Part shown: positions 14,466-23,656 of the stretch, piece by piece
Layout of the letters: every line of letters starts with the position of its first letter
How positions within the stretch are numbered: position 1 is the first letter of the stretch
NCBI GenBank assembly: GCA_902799465.1
Contig: CADCAS010000012.1
Span: 1-34,126 of the forward strand
From: an uncultured Eubacteriales bacterium
Lineage (GTDB): Bacteria; Bacillota; Clostridia; Christensenellales; Aristaeellaceae
Reading direction: 5' to 3'
DNA: 34,126 nucleotides
Notes under the pieces: generated by a model
The model's database searches: none
Told to the model about the DNA's origin: nothing
What the model saw: the letters and a program-made list of their open reading frames with translations, nothing else
Made by a program: the position numbers and the translations under genes

Positions 14466-15512
14466 ATGAAGAAGATCCTGGTCCTCGTGCTGGCGCTCGT
14501 GCTGGCGCTGTCCTGCTTCACCGCCATGGCGGAGATGAAGGACGAGTACAACATCCACGTGCTGGTGTGGAAGTTTGACGACACCTACGGCTCCACCGTC
14601 CGTCAGGGCATGACCAAGTGGGCCGAGCTCGTTGGCGACGAGCTGGGCACCAAGATCAATCTGACCATGGACGACGCTCAGGACGACATGGCCAAGCAGG
14701 TCGAGCAGGCCGATCAGATCATCGGCAAGAAGCCCGACTTCGTCATCATCAACCTGGCTGAGCCCGCGGGCGGCCAGACCCTGGTCGACAAGTTCACCGC
14801 CGCCGGCATCCCCTTCCTGTTCTACAACATTCCGCCGTCGGAGGACACCTACAATTCCGTCGTCAAGGATTCCGGCGCCTTCTTCGTGGGCACGCTGCCC
14901 CGCGAGGCCGGCGACATGCAGGGCGAGATCCTGGCCGACCTGTGGGCCGCTGATCCCGCCGCCATCGACCTCAACGGCGACGGCAAGGTTCAGTTCGTCG
15001 AGTTCAAGGGCGTTGCCAACAACCCCGAGGCCATCGCCCGCACCCAGTACTCCGAGGAGACTGCCCGCGATCTGGGCGTTCCCATGGAGATGGTCAACGA
15101 CATCATCGTGGCTGACTGGGATACCGGCAAGGCCAACGACGCCATGCTGTCCATCTGGCAGTCCCATCCCGAGATCGAGCTGGTCTTCGCCAACAACGAC
15201 GACATGGCCATCGGCGTCATCGCCGCTCTGAACCAGTCCGGCTACAACACCGGCAACGAAGGCGACAAGGCCATCTCCGTCATCGGCGTTGATGCCACCG
15301 ACGCTGCCATCGAAGCCATCAAGGCCGGCAAGATGACCGCTACCGTCAAGCAGGACGGCGACGCCATGGGCGAGGCCAACATCCGCTTTGCCATGAACTG
15401 GCTGATCAACGGCACCTGGTACGAGGGCCTCGAGAGCAAGTATAAGCTCAACGACGACGGCTGCTCCGTGTACATCCCCTATGCCAAGATCACTGCTGAC
15501 TCCGTGCAGTAA
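14466..15512 (+). CDS. mglB: galactose/glucose-binding protein of the Mgl ABC transporter
   Basis: This 348-residue secreted binding protein has a signal peptide (cleavage likely after AMA, residue 22). Its periplasmic-binding fold carries the EF-hand-like calcium loop DLNGDGKVQF at 168-177, a hallmark of D-galactose/D-glucose-binding MglB, and the sugar-contact block FANNDDMAIGVIAAL. AAGGAGGA lies seven bases before the ATG; a longer frame from 14382 adds only leader sequence. It delivers hexose to MglAC, encoded downstream after two strong hairpins that probably let the binding protein be made in excess. Confidence 0.94.
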   Translation: MKKILVLVLALVLALSCFTAMAEMKDEYNIHVLVWKFDDTYGSTVRQGMTKWAELVGDELGTKINLTMDDAQDDMAKQVEQADQIIGKKPDFVIINLAEPAGGQTLVDKFTAAGIPFLFYNIPPSEDTYNSVVKDSGAFFVGTLPREAGDMQGEILADLWAADPAAIDLNGDGKVQFVEFKGVANNPEAIARTQYSEETARDLGVPMEMVNDIIVADWDTGKANDAMLSIWQSHPEIELVFANNDDMAIGVIAALNQSGYNTGNEGDKAISVIGVDATDAAIEAIKAGKMTATVKQDGDAMGEANIRFAMNWLINGTWYEGLESKYKLNDDGCSVYIPYAKITADSVQ

Positions 15513-15546
15513 TCTGCCCGCGCTCACAGTCTGATCTTGCAATCAG

Positions 15547-15578
15547 GCGGTTCCGGCGACTGCGGTTGCCGGAACCGC
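15547..15578 (+). other. intercistronic hairpin 1, mglB-mglA
   Basis: GCGGTTCCGGC and GCCGGAACCGC form a perfect 11-pair stem 35 bases after mglB. The following ATTTGGGATTGTTT is only loosely T-rich, so it is likelier a 3' stabiliser or attenuator than a full stop. Confidence 0.75.
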
Positions 15579-15598
15579 ATTTGGGATTGTTTCCTGTG

Positions 15599-15653
15599 TA
15601 GAGGCGGCACTGTATCGCTCGTAGCTGCTATGGGCGGCAGAGTGGCGCCTCTA
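15599..15653 (+). other. intercistronic hairpin 2, mglB-mglA
   Basis: TAGAGGCGGCACT and AGTGGCGCCTCTA pair at 12 of 13 positions across a 29-base loop. With the first hairpin it fills the gap before mglA. Confidence 0.6.
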
Positions 15654-15703
15654 TGAGGCCCTGTGGATAAAACCTAAATCGGTGAAAAGTGGTGAAGCAG
15701 ATC

Positions 15704-17221
15704 ATGTCCGAACAACAATACCTGCTCGAGATGCTGGACATCGAAAAGCAGTTCCCCGGCGTCAAGGCGCTGGACGGCGCAAAGCTGCAATTGCGGGCGG
15801 GCACGGTTCACGCGCTGATGGGTGAAAACGGCGCGGGAAAATCGACGCTGATGAAGTGCCTCTTCGGCATCTACACCCGTGACGGCGGCACGATCTCGAT
15901 GAACGGCCAGCCGGTCACCTTTACCAGCCCCCGCGACGCGCTGGACAACGGCGTGGCGATGGTGCACCAGGAGCTGAACCAGGTGCTCCGCCGCTCCGTC
16001 ATGGAAAACGTGTACCTCGGTCGGTTTCCGCTGAACAAGCTGGGCATGGTGGACGCCCGCAAGATGTATCAGGAGACCAAGGCCATATTCGACGACCTGG
16101 AGATCGACGTCGACCCCCGCCAGATCATCGGCGAGCTGTCCGTCTCCAAGCGGCAGATGGTTGAGATCGCCAAGGCCGTCTCCTACGACGCCAAGATCCT
16201 GGTGCTGGACGAGCCCACCTCCTCGCTGACCGAGGACGAGGTCGAGCATCTGTTCCGCATCATGAAGCGGCTGACCGCCAAAGGCGTGGGCATCATCTAC
16301 ATCTCCCACAAGATGGACGAGATCCTGCGCATCTCTGACGACGTCACCATCATGCGCGACGGCCAGTGGGTGGCCACCAAGGCCGCCAAGGACCTGACCA
16401 CCGACGAGATCATCCGCCTGATGGTCAACCGCGAGATGTCCAACCGCTTCCCGCCCAAGCACAACAAGGTGGGGAAGGTGCTGCTGGACGTCAAGGGCCT
16501 GACCGGCATGTACGAGCCGACCTGTCACGACGTGACCTTCCAGCTCCACGAGGGCGAGGTCCTGGGCGTGGCGGGCCTGGTGGGCTCCCGCCGCACCGAG
16601 CTTCTCAACACCCTCTTCGGCTACTTCACCAAGGGCGGCGGCGAGGTGGACATGCGGGGCGAGAAGATCGAGAACGTCACCACCGACGAGGCGAGGAACA
16701 ACGGCTTCGCGCTGATCACCGAGGAGCGACGCGCCACCGGCATCTTCGGCGAGGCCAGCATCCTCTTCAACTCTATCATCGCCAATGTCAACGCCTACGG
16801 CAAGCCGCTTCTGTCCGCAGGCAAGATGAACAAGGACACCGCGTGGGTCATCGACTCCATGCATGTCAAGACCCCATCCCAGCGCACCCACATCAAAAGC
16901 CTGTCCGGCGGCAACCAGCAGAAGGTCATCATCGGACGCTGGCTGCTGACCCAGCCGGATGTGCTGCTGTTGGACGAGCCGACCCGAGGCATCGACGTCG
17001 GTTCCAAGTACGAGATCTACGAGCTGATCCTGAACCTGGCGGAACAGGGGAAGGGCGTCATGATGGTCTCCTCCGAAATGCCCGAGCTGCTGGGCATCTG
17101 TGACCGGATACTGGTCATGTCCAACGGACGCCTGGCCGGCATCGTCGAGCGCGGCAAGGACTTCGGCGGCATCCCCGGCGAGCAGGAAACCATCATGGCA
17201 CTGGCGGCCAAATACGTGTAA
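15704..17221 (+). CDS. mglA: Mgl ABC transporter double ATPase
   Basis: MglA is a fused pair of ABC ATPases that energises hexose import. The first domain has Walker [10 protein letters not shown], the variant signature LSVSKRQM and Walker [13 protein letters not shown]. The second has a degenerate Walker A ([10 protein letters not shown]), the signature LSGGNQQK and [13 protein letters not shown], which is the usual asymmetry in the MglA/RbsA/XylG group. At 505 residues it is of normal size. I chose the ATG at 15704; a GTG at 15689 is possible and would add five residues, and neither has a strong ribosome site. Confidence 0.95.
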   Translation: MSEQQYLLEMLDIEKQFPGVKALDGAKLQLRAGTVHALMGENGAGKSTLMKCLFGIYTRDGGTISMNGQPVTFTSPRDALDNGVAMVHQELNQVLRRSVMENVYLGRFPLNKLGMVDARKMYQETKAIFDDLEIDVDPRQIIGELSVSKRQMVEIAKAVSYDAKILVLDEPTSSLTEDEVEHLFRIMKRLTAKGVGIIYISHKMDEILRISDDVTIMRDGQWVATKAAKDLTTDEIIRLMVNREMSNRFPPKHNKVGKVLLDVKGLTGMYEPTCHDVTFQLHEGEVLGVAGLVGSRRTELLNTLFGYFTKGGGEVDMRGEKIENVTTDEARNNGFALITEERRATGIFGEASILFNSIIANVNAYGKPLLSAGKMNKDTAWVIDSMHVKTPSQRTHIKSLSGGNQQKVIIGRWLLTQPDVLLLDEPTRGIDVGSKYEIYELILNLAEQGKGVMMVSSEMPELLGICDRILVMSNGRLAGIVERGKDFGGIPGEQETIMALAAKYV

Positions 17222-17245
17222 TGCGTTCGGAAAGAGGGTATTGAT

Positions 17246-18913
17246 ATGAAAAAGAGAATTTCCAGCATCGTCATGCTGGTCGTGCTGATCGTCGGCATCG
17301 CGCTGACGGCCTACGGTGTCTCCGGCCGGGGCATCTATGACAACGCCGCGGCCATGATGGGCGTCAGCAAGAAGGACGCCATGGGCTTCATCCAGGACCC
17401 CGCCACTCTGACCGAGCTGAGCGACGTCGGCAAGATCGGCGCGGACAAGGTCAAGAGCTTTTTGAAGAGCCTGGGCCTGGACGCCGCCAAGGTGGATTCC
17501 GCTGTGGACGAGCGCGCGGCCTATGAAGCCGCCATCGCCAAGTCCAAGGACCGCGAGGCCTTCATGGCCTACGCCATGAAGGTGGACGAGACCGTCACCG
17601 AGGAGAACTTCAACGACCTGGTGATGGATCACGACCGCTCCGACCAGATGCGCCTGGACATGGCCCGCGAGGAGATGGGCGTGGACGAGGCCGAGTTCGA
17701 GACCCAGCGCGGCAATGAAGCGCTGCTCGGGCTGTACCGCGAGGGCATCCCGCAGATCCTCAACAACAAGCACATGACCAACGCCGTCGTGGTGATGTTC
17801 TGCGGCATCATACTGATCGTCATCGCCGGCGCTTACTTCCTGATCGCGGCCATGAGCCTCAAGCCCCGCGCCCGCGTGAAGGCCGTCAATCCCAAGGTGG
17901 AGAAGATCACCGCCACCCTGCTGAACTACGCGCTGTTCATCATCCTGGGCCTGATCCTGATCGTGGTCTCGATTCTGCGCCCGGACTTCCTGTCCATCGA
18001 CAACATCCTGAACATCCTGCAGAACGCCTCCACCAAGGGCATCCTGGCCCTGGGCTGCGCGGGCCTGATCGTGCTGGCCGGTACCGACCTGTCCATCGGC
18101 CGCGTGCTGGGCATCTCCGCCGCCATGACCGCGTCCCTGGTGCAGTCCGTGACCTACGCCAGCCGCATGTATCCCACCATGGTCGCGCCGCTCAACGGCA
18201 TCGGCCTGCTGGTACCGTTGATGGCCTCCATCGCGGTGGCTGTGCTGTTCAGCATGATCAACGGCTTCGGCGTGGCAAAGCTGCATCTGCACGCCTTCAT
18301 CGTCACCCTGGGCACCCAGCTGATCGCCTACGGTGCGAACTGCCTCTACATCGAGTCCCAGCCCTCCGGCACCGCGCAGGCGCTGTCCACCTTTGATCCC
18401 ACCTTCCTCAACGTGGCGGCGGGCGGCATCTACCTGGGCGGCATCCGCATCCCTGTGGTGGTCATCTACTTCATCGTCATCGCGGTGATCATGTGGGTCA
18501 TCTGGAACAAGACCACCCTGGGCAAGAACATGTTCGCCGTCGGCGGCAACACCGAGGCCGCCGCGGTCTCCGGCGTCAACGTGGCCAAGACCATCATGCT
18601 GGTCTACCTGATGGCCGGCGTGCTCTACGGCATCGCGTCCTTCCTGGAGGCGGCCCGCATCACCGCCGTCGGCGCCAACACCGGTCTGAACTATGAGACC
18701 GACGCCATCAGCGCGGTCGTGGTCGGCGGCGTCTCCTTCTCCGGCGGCGTCGGTACCATCCAGGGCGTCGTCATCGGCGCGGTCATCATGCAGGCCATCG
18801 TGTACGCGCTGAACTTCCTGGGCGTCAACCCCTACATCCAGTACATCATCCGCGGCCTTATCATCATCCTGGCCGTGTCCATCGACGTGCGCAAGTACAT
18901 CGTGAAGAAGTAA
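17246..18913 (+). CDS. mglC: Mgl ABC transporter permease with a long N-terminal extension
   Basis: The C-terminal two thirds (from about residue 222) is a complete MglC-type permease of about 335 residues, with ten or so helices, GTDLSIGRVLGISAAM and GGVSFSGGVGTIQGVVIGA. The N-terminal 220 residues are extra. They hold one membrane helix (6-24), a charged, helix-rich, Ala/Asp/Glu-heavy region (30-172) and a second helix (178-201). The extra region would therefore be exposed outside the membrane, possibly near the MglB docking face. AAGAGGG precedes the ATG, and the frame is continuous with no sign of a sequencing frameshift. The extension's role is unknown. Confidence 0.92.
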   Translation: MKKRISSIVMLVVLIVGIALTAYGVSGRGIYDNAAAMMGVSKKDAMGFIQDPATLTELSDVGKIGADKVKSFLKSLGLDAAKVDSAVDERAAYEAAIAKSKDREAFMAYAMKVDETVTEENFNDLVMDHDRSDQMRLDMAREEMGVDEAEFETQRGNEALLGLYREGIPQILNNKHMTNAVVVMFCGIILIVIAGAYFLIAAMSLKPRARVKAVNPKVEKITATLLNYALFIILGLILIVVSILRPDFLSIDNILNILQNASTKGILALGCAGLIVLAGTDLSIGRVLGISAAMTASLVQSVTYASRMYPTMVAPLNGIGLLVPLMASIAVAVLFSMINGFGVAKLHLHAFIVTLGTQLIAYGANCLYIESQPSGTAQALSTFDPTFLNVAAGGIYLGGIRIPVVVIYFIVIAVIMWVIWNKTTLGKNMFAVGGNTEAAAVSGVNVAKTIMLVYLMAGVLYGIASFLEAARITAVGANTGLNYETDAISAVVVGGVSFSGGVGTIQGVVIGAVIMQAIVYALNFLGVNPYIQYIIRGLIIILAVSIDVRKYIVKK

Positions 18914-18914
18914 G

Positions 18915-19157
18915 ATGGGCTTTTTGAAGGGTTGGAACGATCCCGACCGGCAGGCCCGGGCGCGGATGGAGGCGGCGGAGCGACAGTCCGAACGACAGTT
19001 CTCCGCCGACCCCACCCGGCCCCGGCGCTACAGGCTCTACGACAGGATCGCAAAGAACATACCTTTGACCGTCATGAACGTCATCATCGGCGCGACGGCG
19101 CTGCTGCTGGTCATCGCACTGGTGGTCGGCATCGCTACGGGTACGCCTCAGAGATGA
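18915..19157 (+). CDS. small single-TM protein at the end of the mgl operon
   Basis: The frame gives 80 residues and begins two bases after the mglC stop, so translation is probably coupled. The first 45 residues are highly charged (Arg/Glu/Asp), and a single hydrophobic helix spans about 51-74, followed by TGTPQR. The N-terminus should be cytoplasmic by the positive-inside rule. I recognise no family. A terminator follows at once, which supports it as the last operon gene. Confidence 0.68.
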   Translation: MGFLKGWNDPDRQARARMEAAERQSERQFSADPTRPRRYRLYDRIAKNIPLTVMNVIIGATALLLVIALVVGIATGTPQR

Positions 19158-19159
19158 GC

Positions 19160-19189
19160 CATGCCTCCCGCTCAGGGAGGCATGTTTTT
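19160..19189 (+). terminator. terminator of the mgl operon
   Basis: CATGCCTCCC (19160-19169) and GGGAGGCATG (19175-19184) form a perfect ten-pair stem with a five-base loop, followed by TTTTT. Confidence 0.94.
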
Positions 19190-19228
19190 GGGGCGTTGCC
19201 AAAACTACAAAAATGGGGGGAGATACCA

Positions 19229-20584
19229 ATGGATCGTGAGAATTTCAAGTCCAGGCTGGGTTTTCTGCTGGTGAGCGCGGGCTGCGCCATCGGCATCGGC
19301 AATGTCTGGAAGTTTCCCTATGTGACGGGCAAATATGGCGGCGGCGTCTTCGTGCTGTTCTATCTGCTGTTCCTGGTCATCATGGGCGCGCCGGTGCTGA
19401 CCATGGAGCTGGCCGTGGGCCGCGCCAGCCGCAAGAGCGCCATACAGGGCTACAAGACTCTGGAGCCGAAGGGGAGCGTGTGGCATCTGCACGGCTGGGT
19501 GTGCATACTGGGCAACATCCTTCTGATGATGTACTACACCACCGTGTCCGGATGGATGCTCAACTACGCGGTAAAGTTTCTGACGGGCGCCTTTGACGCG
19601 ATTCCCGCCGAACAGACCGCCGACGTATTCGGTGCCATGCTGGCCTCGCCAGCCCAGATGCTGGCGTTCATGGCCGTCACCGTGGTCATCGGCATCACCG
19701 TGTGCTCATTCGGTCTGGAAAACGGCATCGAGAAGATCACCAAGGTGATGATGCTGGGCCTGCTGGCGCTGATCGTGGTGCTGGCCGTCCACAGCCTGAC
19801 CCTGTCCGGGGCGGGCGAGGGCGTGCGGTTCTATCTGCTTCCCGACTTCGGTCGGGCGAAAGAGGCGGGACTGGGCAAGGTCATCACCGCCGCCATGAAT
19901 CAGAGCTTCTTCACGCTGTCGCTGGGCGTAGCCGCCATGGAGATCTTCGGCTCCTACATGTCCAAGAGCTACACCCTCGGCAGCGAGTCGCTGCGCATCT
20001 GCGCGCTGGACACCTTCGTGGCGCTGATGGCGGGCCTGATCATCTTTCCGGCCTGCTTCTCCTACGGCGTGGAGCCTGACGCGGGCCCGTCGCTGATCTT
20101 CATCACGCTGCCCCAGGTGTTCGTCCACATGTCCGCCGGGCGGGTGTGGGGCACGCTGTTCTTCGTGTTCATGACCTTCGCCAGCCTGTCCACGGTCATC
20201 GCCGTGTTTGAAAACATCATCGCCGCGGGTATGGACAGCTTCGGCTGGAGCCGCAAGAAGTCCTCGCTGATCTTCCTGATTGTGCTGCTGGTGGCCAGCG
20301 TGCCCTGCGCCCTGGGCTACAACGTGCTCCAGAACGTCCACCTCATCGGCGGGCGGGACATCCTGGATTCCGAGGACTTCGTAGTGTCCAACCTGCTGCT
20401 GCCCACAGGCTCCCTGATCTTCCTGCTGTTCTGCGTTACCAAATGGGGCTGGGGCTTCGACGCCTATCAGAAGGAGGCCAATACCGGCCGCGGCGTCAGG
20501 CTGCCCGATGGCCTGAAGCACTACTTCCGCTGGGTGCTGCCGATACTGATCCTGGTGATCCTCATTCAGGGCTTGACCGCGTAA
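19229..20584 (+). CDS. neurotransmitter:sodium symporter (NSS/SNF) family transporter
   Basis: This 451-residue membrane protein has about 11 helices. Helix 1 carries the NSS sodium and substrate motif GCAIGIGNVWKFPYV, and helix 2 starts GGGVFVLFYLLF. Bacterial members such as LeuT, MhsT and TnaT import amino acids with Na+. The substrate cannot be assigned. The start at 19229 has GGGGGGAG nine bases upstream; the same frame is open further upstream over the previous gene, but that stretch is a different-frame shadow. No clear promoter separates it from the mgl terminator. Confidence 0.93.
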   Translation: MDRENFKSRLGFLLVSAGCAIGIGNVWKFPYVTGKYGGGVFVLFYLLFLVIMGAPVLTMELAVGRASRKSAIQGYKTLEPKGSVWHLHGWVCILGNILLMMYYTTVSGWMLNYAVKFLTGAFDAIPAEQTADVFGAMLASPAQMLAFMAVTVVIGITVCSFGLENGIEKITKVMMLGLLALIVVLAVHSLTLSGAGEGVRFYLLPDFGRAKEAGLGKVITAAMNQSFFTLSLGVAAMEIFGSYMSKSYTLGSESLRICALDTFVALMAGLIIFPACFSYGVEPDAGPSLIFITLPQVFVHMSAGRVWGTLFFVFMTFASLSTVIAVFENIIAAGMDSFGWSRKKSSLIFLIVLLVASVPCALGYNVLQNVHLIGGRDILDSEDFVVSNLLLPTGSLIFLLFCVTKWGWGFDAYQKEANTGRGVRLPDGLKHYFRWVLPILILVILIQGLTA

Positions 20585-20588
20585 CAGA

Positions 20589-20616
20589 ACGCCGTCCGAC
20601 CGAAGTCGGGCGGCGT
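20589..20616. terminator. bidirectional terminator between the NSS gene and dnaK
   Basis: ACGCCGTCCGAC (20589-20600) pairs with GTCGGGCGGCGT (20605-20616) around CGAA, with one G-T pair. ATTTAA follows on the plus strand and the T-tract is weak, but the position between convergent genes fits. Confidence 0.7.
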
Positions 20617-20642
20617 ATTTAATGGGGAGACAAATGCTCCGT

Positions 20643-22400
20643 TCACAGCCCAAGGAGATGCTCTGCCGATCGGGCCAGCTGGTCCCGGGCGGTTTTAAGC
20701 TCGGCGATATCCGATTCGTTCATCTTATCCGCCTTGCACTTGAACAGCACCTTGTTGAGCGCGGCCAGATCGGCCTTGATCTGCTTCTTCTCCGCCTTGT
20801 CGACGGCCTTGCCGTGCTGCTTCAGCGCGGCGTCCACCCGCGCGGCCAGTTGGCGGGCTTCGTTGATGGACTCGGCGCTGTCGCGGTAGAGGCCGTCGGA
20901 GGCGGCGTAGGTCTCAGCGTCGCGGATGGCCCGCTGGATGTCCTCCTCGGACATGCGTTCGTTGCCGGTGATGGTGATGGACTGGGCCTTGCCGGTGGAC
21001 AGGTCCTTTGCCGAGACGGTGAGTATGCCGTTGGCGTCGATGTCGAAGGTGACCTCGATCTGCGGCACGCCCGCCATGGCCCGCTGGATGCCGGTGAGCT
21101 TGAACCGCCCGATGGTGCGGTTGTCCCGGGCCATGGGGCGCTCGCCCTGCAACACGTGTATCTCCACGGCCCGCTGGAAGGGCACGGTGGTGGAGAAGAT
21201 CTGGGAGTGATGGATGGGCAGCCGGGAATTGCGGTCCACCAACCGGGTGGCCACGCCGCCCACGGTTTCGATGGACAGGGACAGGGGCGTCACGTCCAGC
21301 AGCAGTATCTCGCCCTTGGAGGCCAGCGCGCCGCCGCCCTGCAATATCTCGCCCTGTACCGCCGCGCCCTGGGCCACGCACTCGTCGGGATTGATGCTTC
21401 TGGAGGGCTCCTTGCCTGTGAGGCGGCGGACCATGGCCTGAACCGCGGGGATGCGGGTGGAGCCGCCCACCAGCAAAACCCGACCGAGGTCGGTGGGGGA
21501 GACGCCCGCGTCCCGCATGGCGTTCTGCACCGGGCCCGCCGTGCGCTCCACCAGGTCGGCGGTGAGGCGGTCAAATTCCGCACGGGTCAGGCGGGCGTCC
21601 AGATGCAGCGGGGAGCCGTCCTTCTGGGCGATGAAGGGCAGGGTGATCTGCGCCGCGTCGGTGCCGGACAGCTCCTTCTTGGCGGTCTCCGCGGCCTCCT
21701 GAAGGCGGCCCAGCGCGGCGGGGTCCCGGCGCAGGTCGATGCGGTGCTCCTTCTGGAAGGCCTCGGCCAGGTGATCCACCACACGCTGGTCGAAGTCGTC
21801 GCCGCCCAGGTGGTTGTCGCCTGAGGTGGCCAGCACCTCGATGACGCCCTCGCCGATCTCGATGATGGATACGTCGAAGGTGCCGCCGCCCAGATCGTAG
21901 ACCATGATCTTCTGCGGGACGCCATTATTTAGACCGTAGGCCAGCGCGGCGCTGGTAGGCTCGTTGATGATGCGCAGCACGTTCAGCCCCGCGATGCGGC
22001 CCGCGTCCTTGGTGGCCTGGCGCTGGATGTCGTTGAAGTAGGCGGGCACGGTGATGACCGCGTCGGCAATGGGCTCGCCCACATAGGCCTCCGCGTCCTC
22101 CTTCAGCCGCCGCAATATGGCAGCGCTGATCTCCTGCGGCGTCCAGCGCCTGCCGTCGATGCCGACGGTCCAGTCGGTGCCCATCTGCCGCTTGACGGAG
22201 GCCACGGTGCGCCTGGGATTGACGGCCTGCTGCCGCCGCGCCGCGCTGCCCACCAGACGCTCGCCCTTTTCCGTAAACGCCACCACGCTGGGCGTGGTGC
22301 GCTCGCCCTTGTCGTTGGGGATCACCACCGGGTGACCGCCCTCCACCACCGCCACACAGCTGTTCGTGGTGCCCAAATCTATGCCGATGACCTTGCTCAT
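20643..22400 (-). CDS. dnaK: DnaK (Hsp70) paralogue
   Basis: The 585-residue protein has the Hsp70 ATPase signatures [27 protein letters not shown] and [14 protein letters not shown], the linker [12 protein letters not shown] and a substrate-binding domain with a helical lid. It lacks the acidic C-terminal tail (it ends SAEHLLGL) and is shorter than housekeeping DnaK (about 610-640). TGGAGG precedes the ATG at 22400. It is encoded with a membrane J-protein and a membrane zinc-ribbon protein, with no grpE, hrcA or CIRCE element, so it is likely a specialised second Hsp70 rather than the main heat-shock DnaK. Confidence 0.92.
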   Translation of the reverse strand: MSKVIGIDLGTTNSCVAVVEGGHPVVIPNDKGERTTPSVVAFTEKGERLVGSAARRQQAVNPRRTVASVKRQMGTDWTVGIDGRRWTPQEISAAILRRLKEDAEAYVGEPIADAVITVPAYFNDIQRQATKDAGRIAGLNVLRIINEPTSAALAYGLNNGVPQKIMVYDLGGGTFDVSIIEIGEGVIEVLATSGDNHLGGDDFDQRVVDHLAEAFQKEHRIDLRRDPAALGRLQEAAETAKKELSGTDAAQITLPFIAQKDGSPLHLDARLTRAEFDRLTADLVERTAGPVQNAMRDAGVSPTDLGRVLLVGGSTRIPAVQAMVRRLTGKEPSRSINPDECVAQGAAVQGEILQGGGALASKGEILLLDVTPLSLSIETVGGVATRLVDRNSRLPIHHSQIFSTTVPFQRAVEIHVLQGERPMARDNRTIGRFKLTGIQRAMAGVPQIEVTFDIDANGILTVSAKDLSTGKAQSITITGNERMSEEDIQRAIRDAETYAASDGLYRDSAESINEARQLAARVDAALKQHGKAVDKAEKKQIKADLAALNKVLFKCKADKMNESDIAELKTARDQLARSAEHLLGL

Positions 22401-22430
22401 GCGGATGCCTCCATTCAAATAGCACTTATT

Positions 22431-22886
22431 TTAGAAGAAGAACCCGAACAGCCCCCACCGCAGCAGCGTCACGATGAAACGGAAGAGGATCAGGCCGCCG
22501 ATGAAGCGGAAGATGCCTCTGAACGGGTTGACGATGGGATGAAACTCAGTCTCCTGCCGCGGGGGCTGATTCCAGCCGCTATCATCGCCGGTGTAGTAGG
22601 TGTATACCCGCCAGCCGTTGGTTTCGCCATAGTGGCCGCGGTTATAGCTGCCGGTCCCGCCGTCGTAGGTGGGCCGCCGGGTCTGGGATTCCCAGGTACG
22701 GGCCTTGCCGGGATCGGACAGCAGGTCGTAGGCCTCGTTGATTTCCTGCATCCACGCGTTGGCGTTGGGATCGTCGGGGTGCAGGTCGGGATGATACTGC
22801 TTTGCCAGCCTGCGGTAGGCCCTCTTGATGTCCTCCGGGCTCGCGTCTCTGGATACCCCGAGAACGGTATAGGGATCGCGAATCAT
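22431..22886 (-). CDS. membrane-anchored J-domain protein
   Basis: The first 65 residues are a J-domain (MIRDPYTVLGVSRDASPEDI start) with the Hsp70-activating HPD at 32-34. A Gly/Tyr-rich linker (70-118) leads to a very hydrophobic C-terminus (124-151) ending GLFGFFF. It lacks the zinc-finger and client domains of DnaJ, so it is a class C (type III) J-protein that would recruit the neighbouring DnaK to the membrane. AAAGGAGGG lies eight bases before the ATG. Only 30 bases separate it from dnaK. Confidence 0.9.
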   Translation of the reverse strand: MIRDPYTVLGVSRDASPEDIKRAYRRLAKQYHPDLHPDDPNANAWMQEINEAYDLLSDPGKARTWESQTRRPTYDGGTGSYNRGHYGETNGWRVYTYYTGDDSGWNQPPRQETEFHPIVNPFRGIFRFIGGLILFRFIVTLLRWGLFGFFF

Positions 22887-22919
22887 TTGTAACCCTCCTT
22901 TTGTGGAAAGTCGTCTCTG

Positions 22920-23348
22920 TCACGCCTTCTTGCGGAAGCTGCGGCCGCATCTGGAGCAGGTGACGGTCTTTTCGCCGAGGCCGCGGGGCATCCGCAGCCG
23001 TGCGCCGCACTGGGGACAGCGGAAGTATTTGTATTTACGGGTGTTCTTTACACGGTTGAACCACTGGCTGACCGCCACGCCGCACCGCCCTGTGAATTGT
23101 TTGAAGCGGCGGTTCTCCTCGCGGCGGCGGGTCACGTCGTGGGACAGCATCCTGTAGATCGCCAGCAGATAGAGCGCCGCGGCAGGGACCGTCAGCCAAC
23201 CCGCCCGCGTAAGCCGTCCCAGGACGATCAGCGCCACCCCCGCGCCCAGCGTCCACAGTCCCAGCTCGTCCGCTCCGGCGCATCGCCTGAACCAGTGCGC
23301 CGCGCCTTCAAACGCCTTTGACAGGGCGTCCTTGATCTTATCCAGCAT
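22920..23348 (-). CDS. membrane protein with a C-terminal zinc ribbon
   Basis: This 142-residue protein has two membrane helices (about 31-46 and 50-66) and, after a basic linker, a zinc ribbon with CPQC (Cys111, Cys114) and CSRC (Cys131, Cys134). It is the first gene of the J-protein/DnaK operon. AGGGAGTGG precedes the ATG. The ribbon may bind a client, nucleic acid or the ribosome at the membrane, but I know of no demonstrated function. It could serve as the targeting factor of a membrane Hsp70 system. Confidence 0.82.
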   Translation of the reverse strand: MLDKIKDALSKAFEGAAHWFRRCAGADELGLWTLGAGVALIVLGRLTRAGWLTVPAAALYLLAIYRMLSHDVTRRREENRRFKQFTGRCGVAVSQWFNRVKNTRKYKYFRCPQCGARLRMPRGLGEKTVTCSRCGRSFRKKA

Positions 23349-23404
23349 TCTAATTCCACTCCCTTGAAGCAGGCTTGAATATTTGCCTTTCTTTGATGTT
23401 TACA

Positions 23405-23417
23405 GGCATATTATGCC
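23405..23417. promoter_or_regulatory. palindrome ahead of the zinc-ribbon/J/DnaK operon
   Basis: GGCATATTATGCC is a perfect 6-1-6 palindrome 57 bases before the first start codon, overlapping a weak -10 candidate (TAATAT) on the minus strand. It resembles an operator. It is not a CIRCE element. Confidence 0.45.
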
Positions 23418-23454
23418 ACGGGAATGATAACTGAATATGAACTGGAGGAAACAA

Positions 23455-23483
23455 ATCACATGTAATTTTGAATACCATATAAT
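23455..23483 (+). promoter_or_regulatory. possible promoter of the E2-like/acyl-CoA synthetase operon
   Basis: ATCACA (23455-23460), 17 bases, TATAAT (23478-23483). A second candidate is the extended -10 TGTTAGAAT at 23591-23599 with a weak -35. The surrounding 308-base gap is AT-rich compared with the genes and otherwise holds nothing I recognise. Confidence 0.4.
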
Positions 23484-23656
23484 GTCGCCAGCATAACCAG
23501 AAAGAGATGAACATACGGTTAATTTATGGCGAAAATATGTTATTTTTGAACGGGCATACCCGGTTTATGATGGATATTTTTCCTTCCATATGTTAGAATG
23601 AAACGTATTTATGTGGAGACCCACGGCATATAATGGGTATGAAGGGAGCGCTGAGT

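Noticed and set aside
15674..19015. A 1113-codon open frame on the minus strand opposite mglA-mglC
   Set aside because: It is a His/Asp/Gly/Val-rich shadow of GC-rich genes, with no motif or ribosome site; the plus-strand mgl genes are unambiguous.
18932..19228. N-terminal extension of the NSS transporter over the mgl mini-gene
   Set aside because: The extra 99 codons cross the mgl terminator and resemble no transporter; the ATG at 19229 has a strong ribosome site.
22887..23500. CIRCE/HrcA control of the DnaK operon
   Set aside because: No TTAGCACTC-N9-GAGTGCTAA element is present upstream of the operon.
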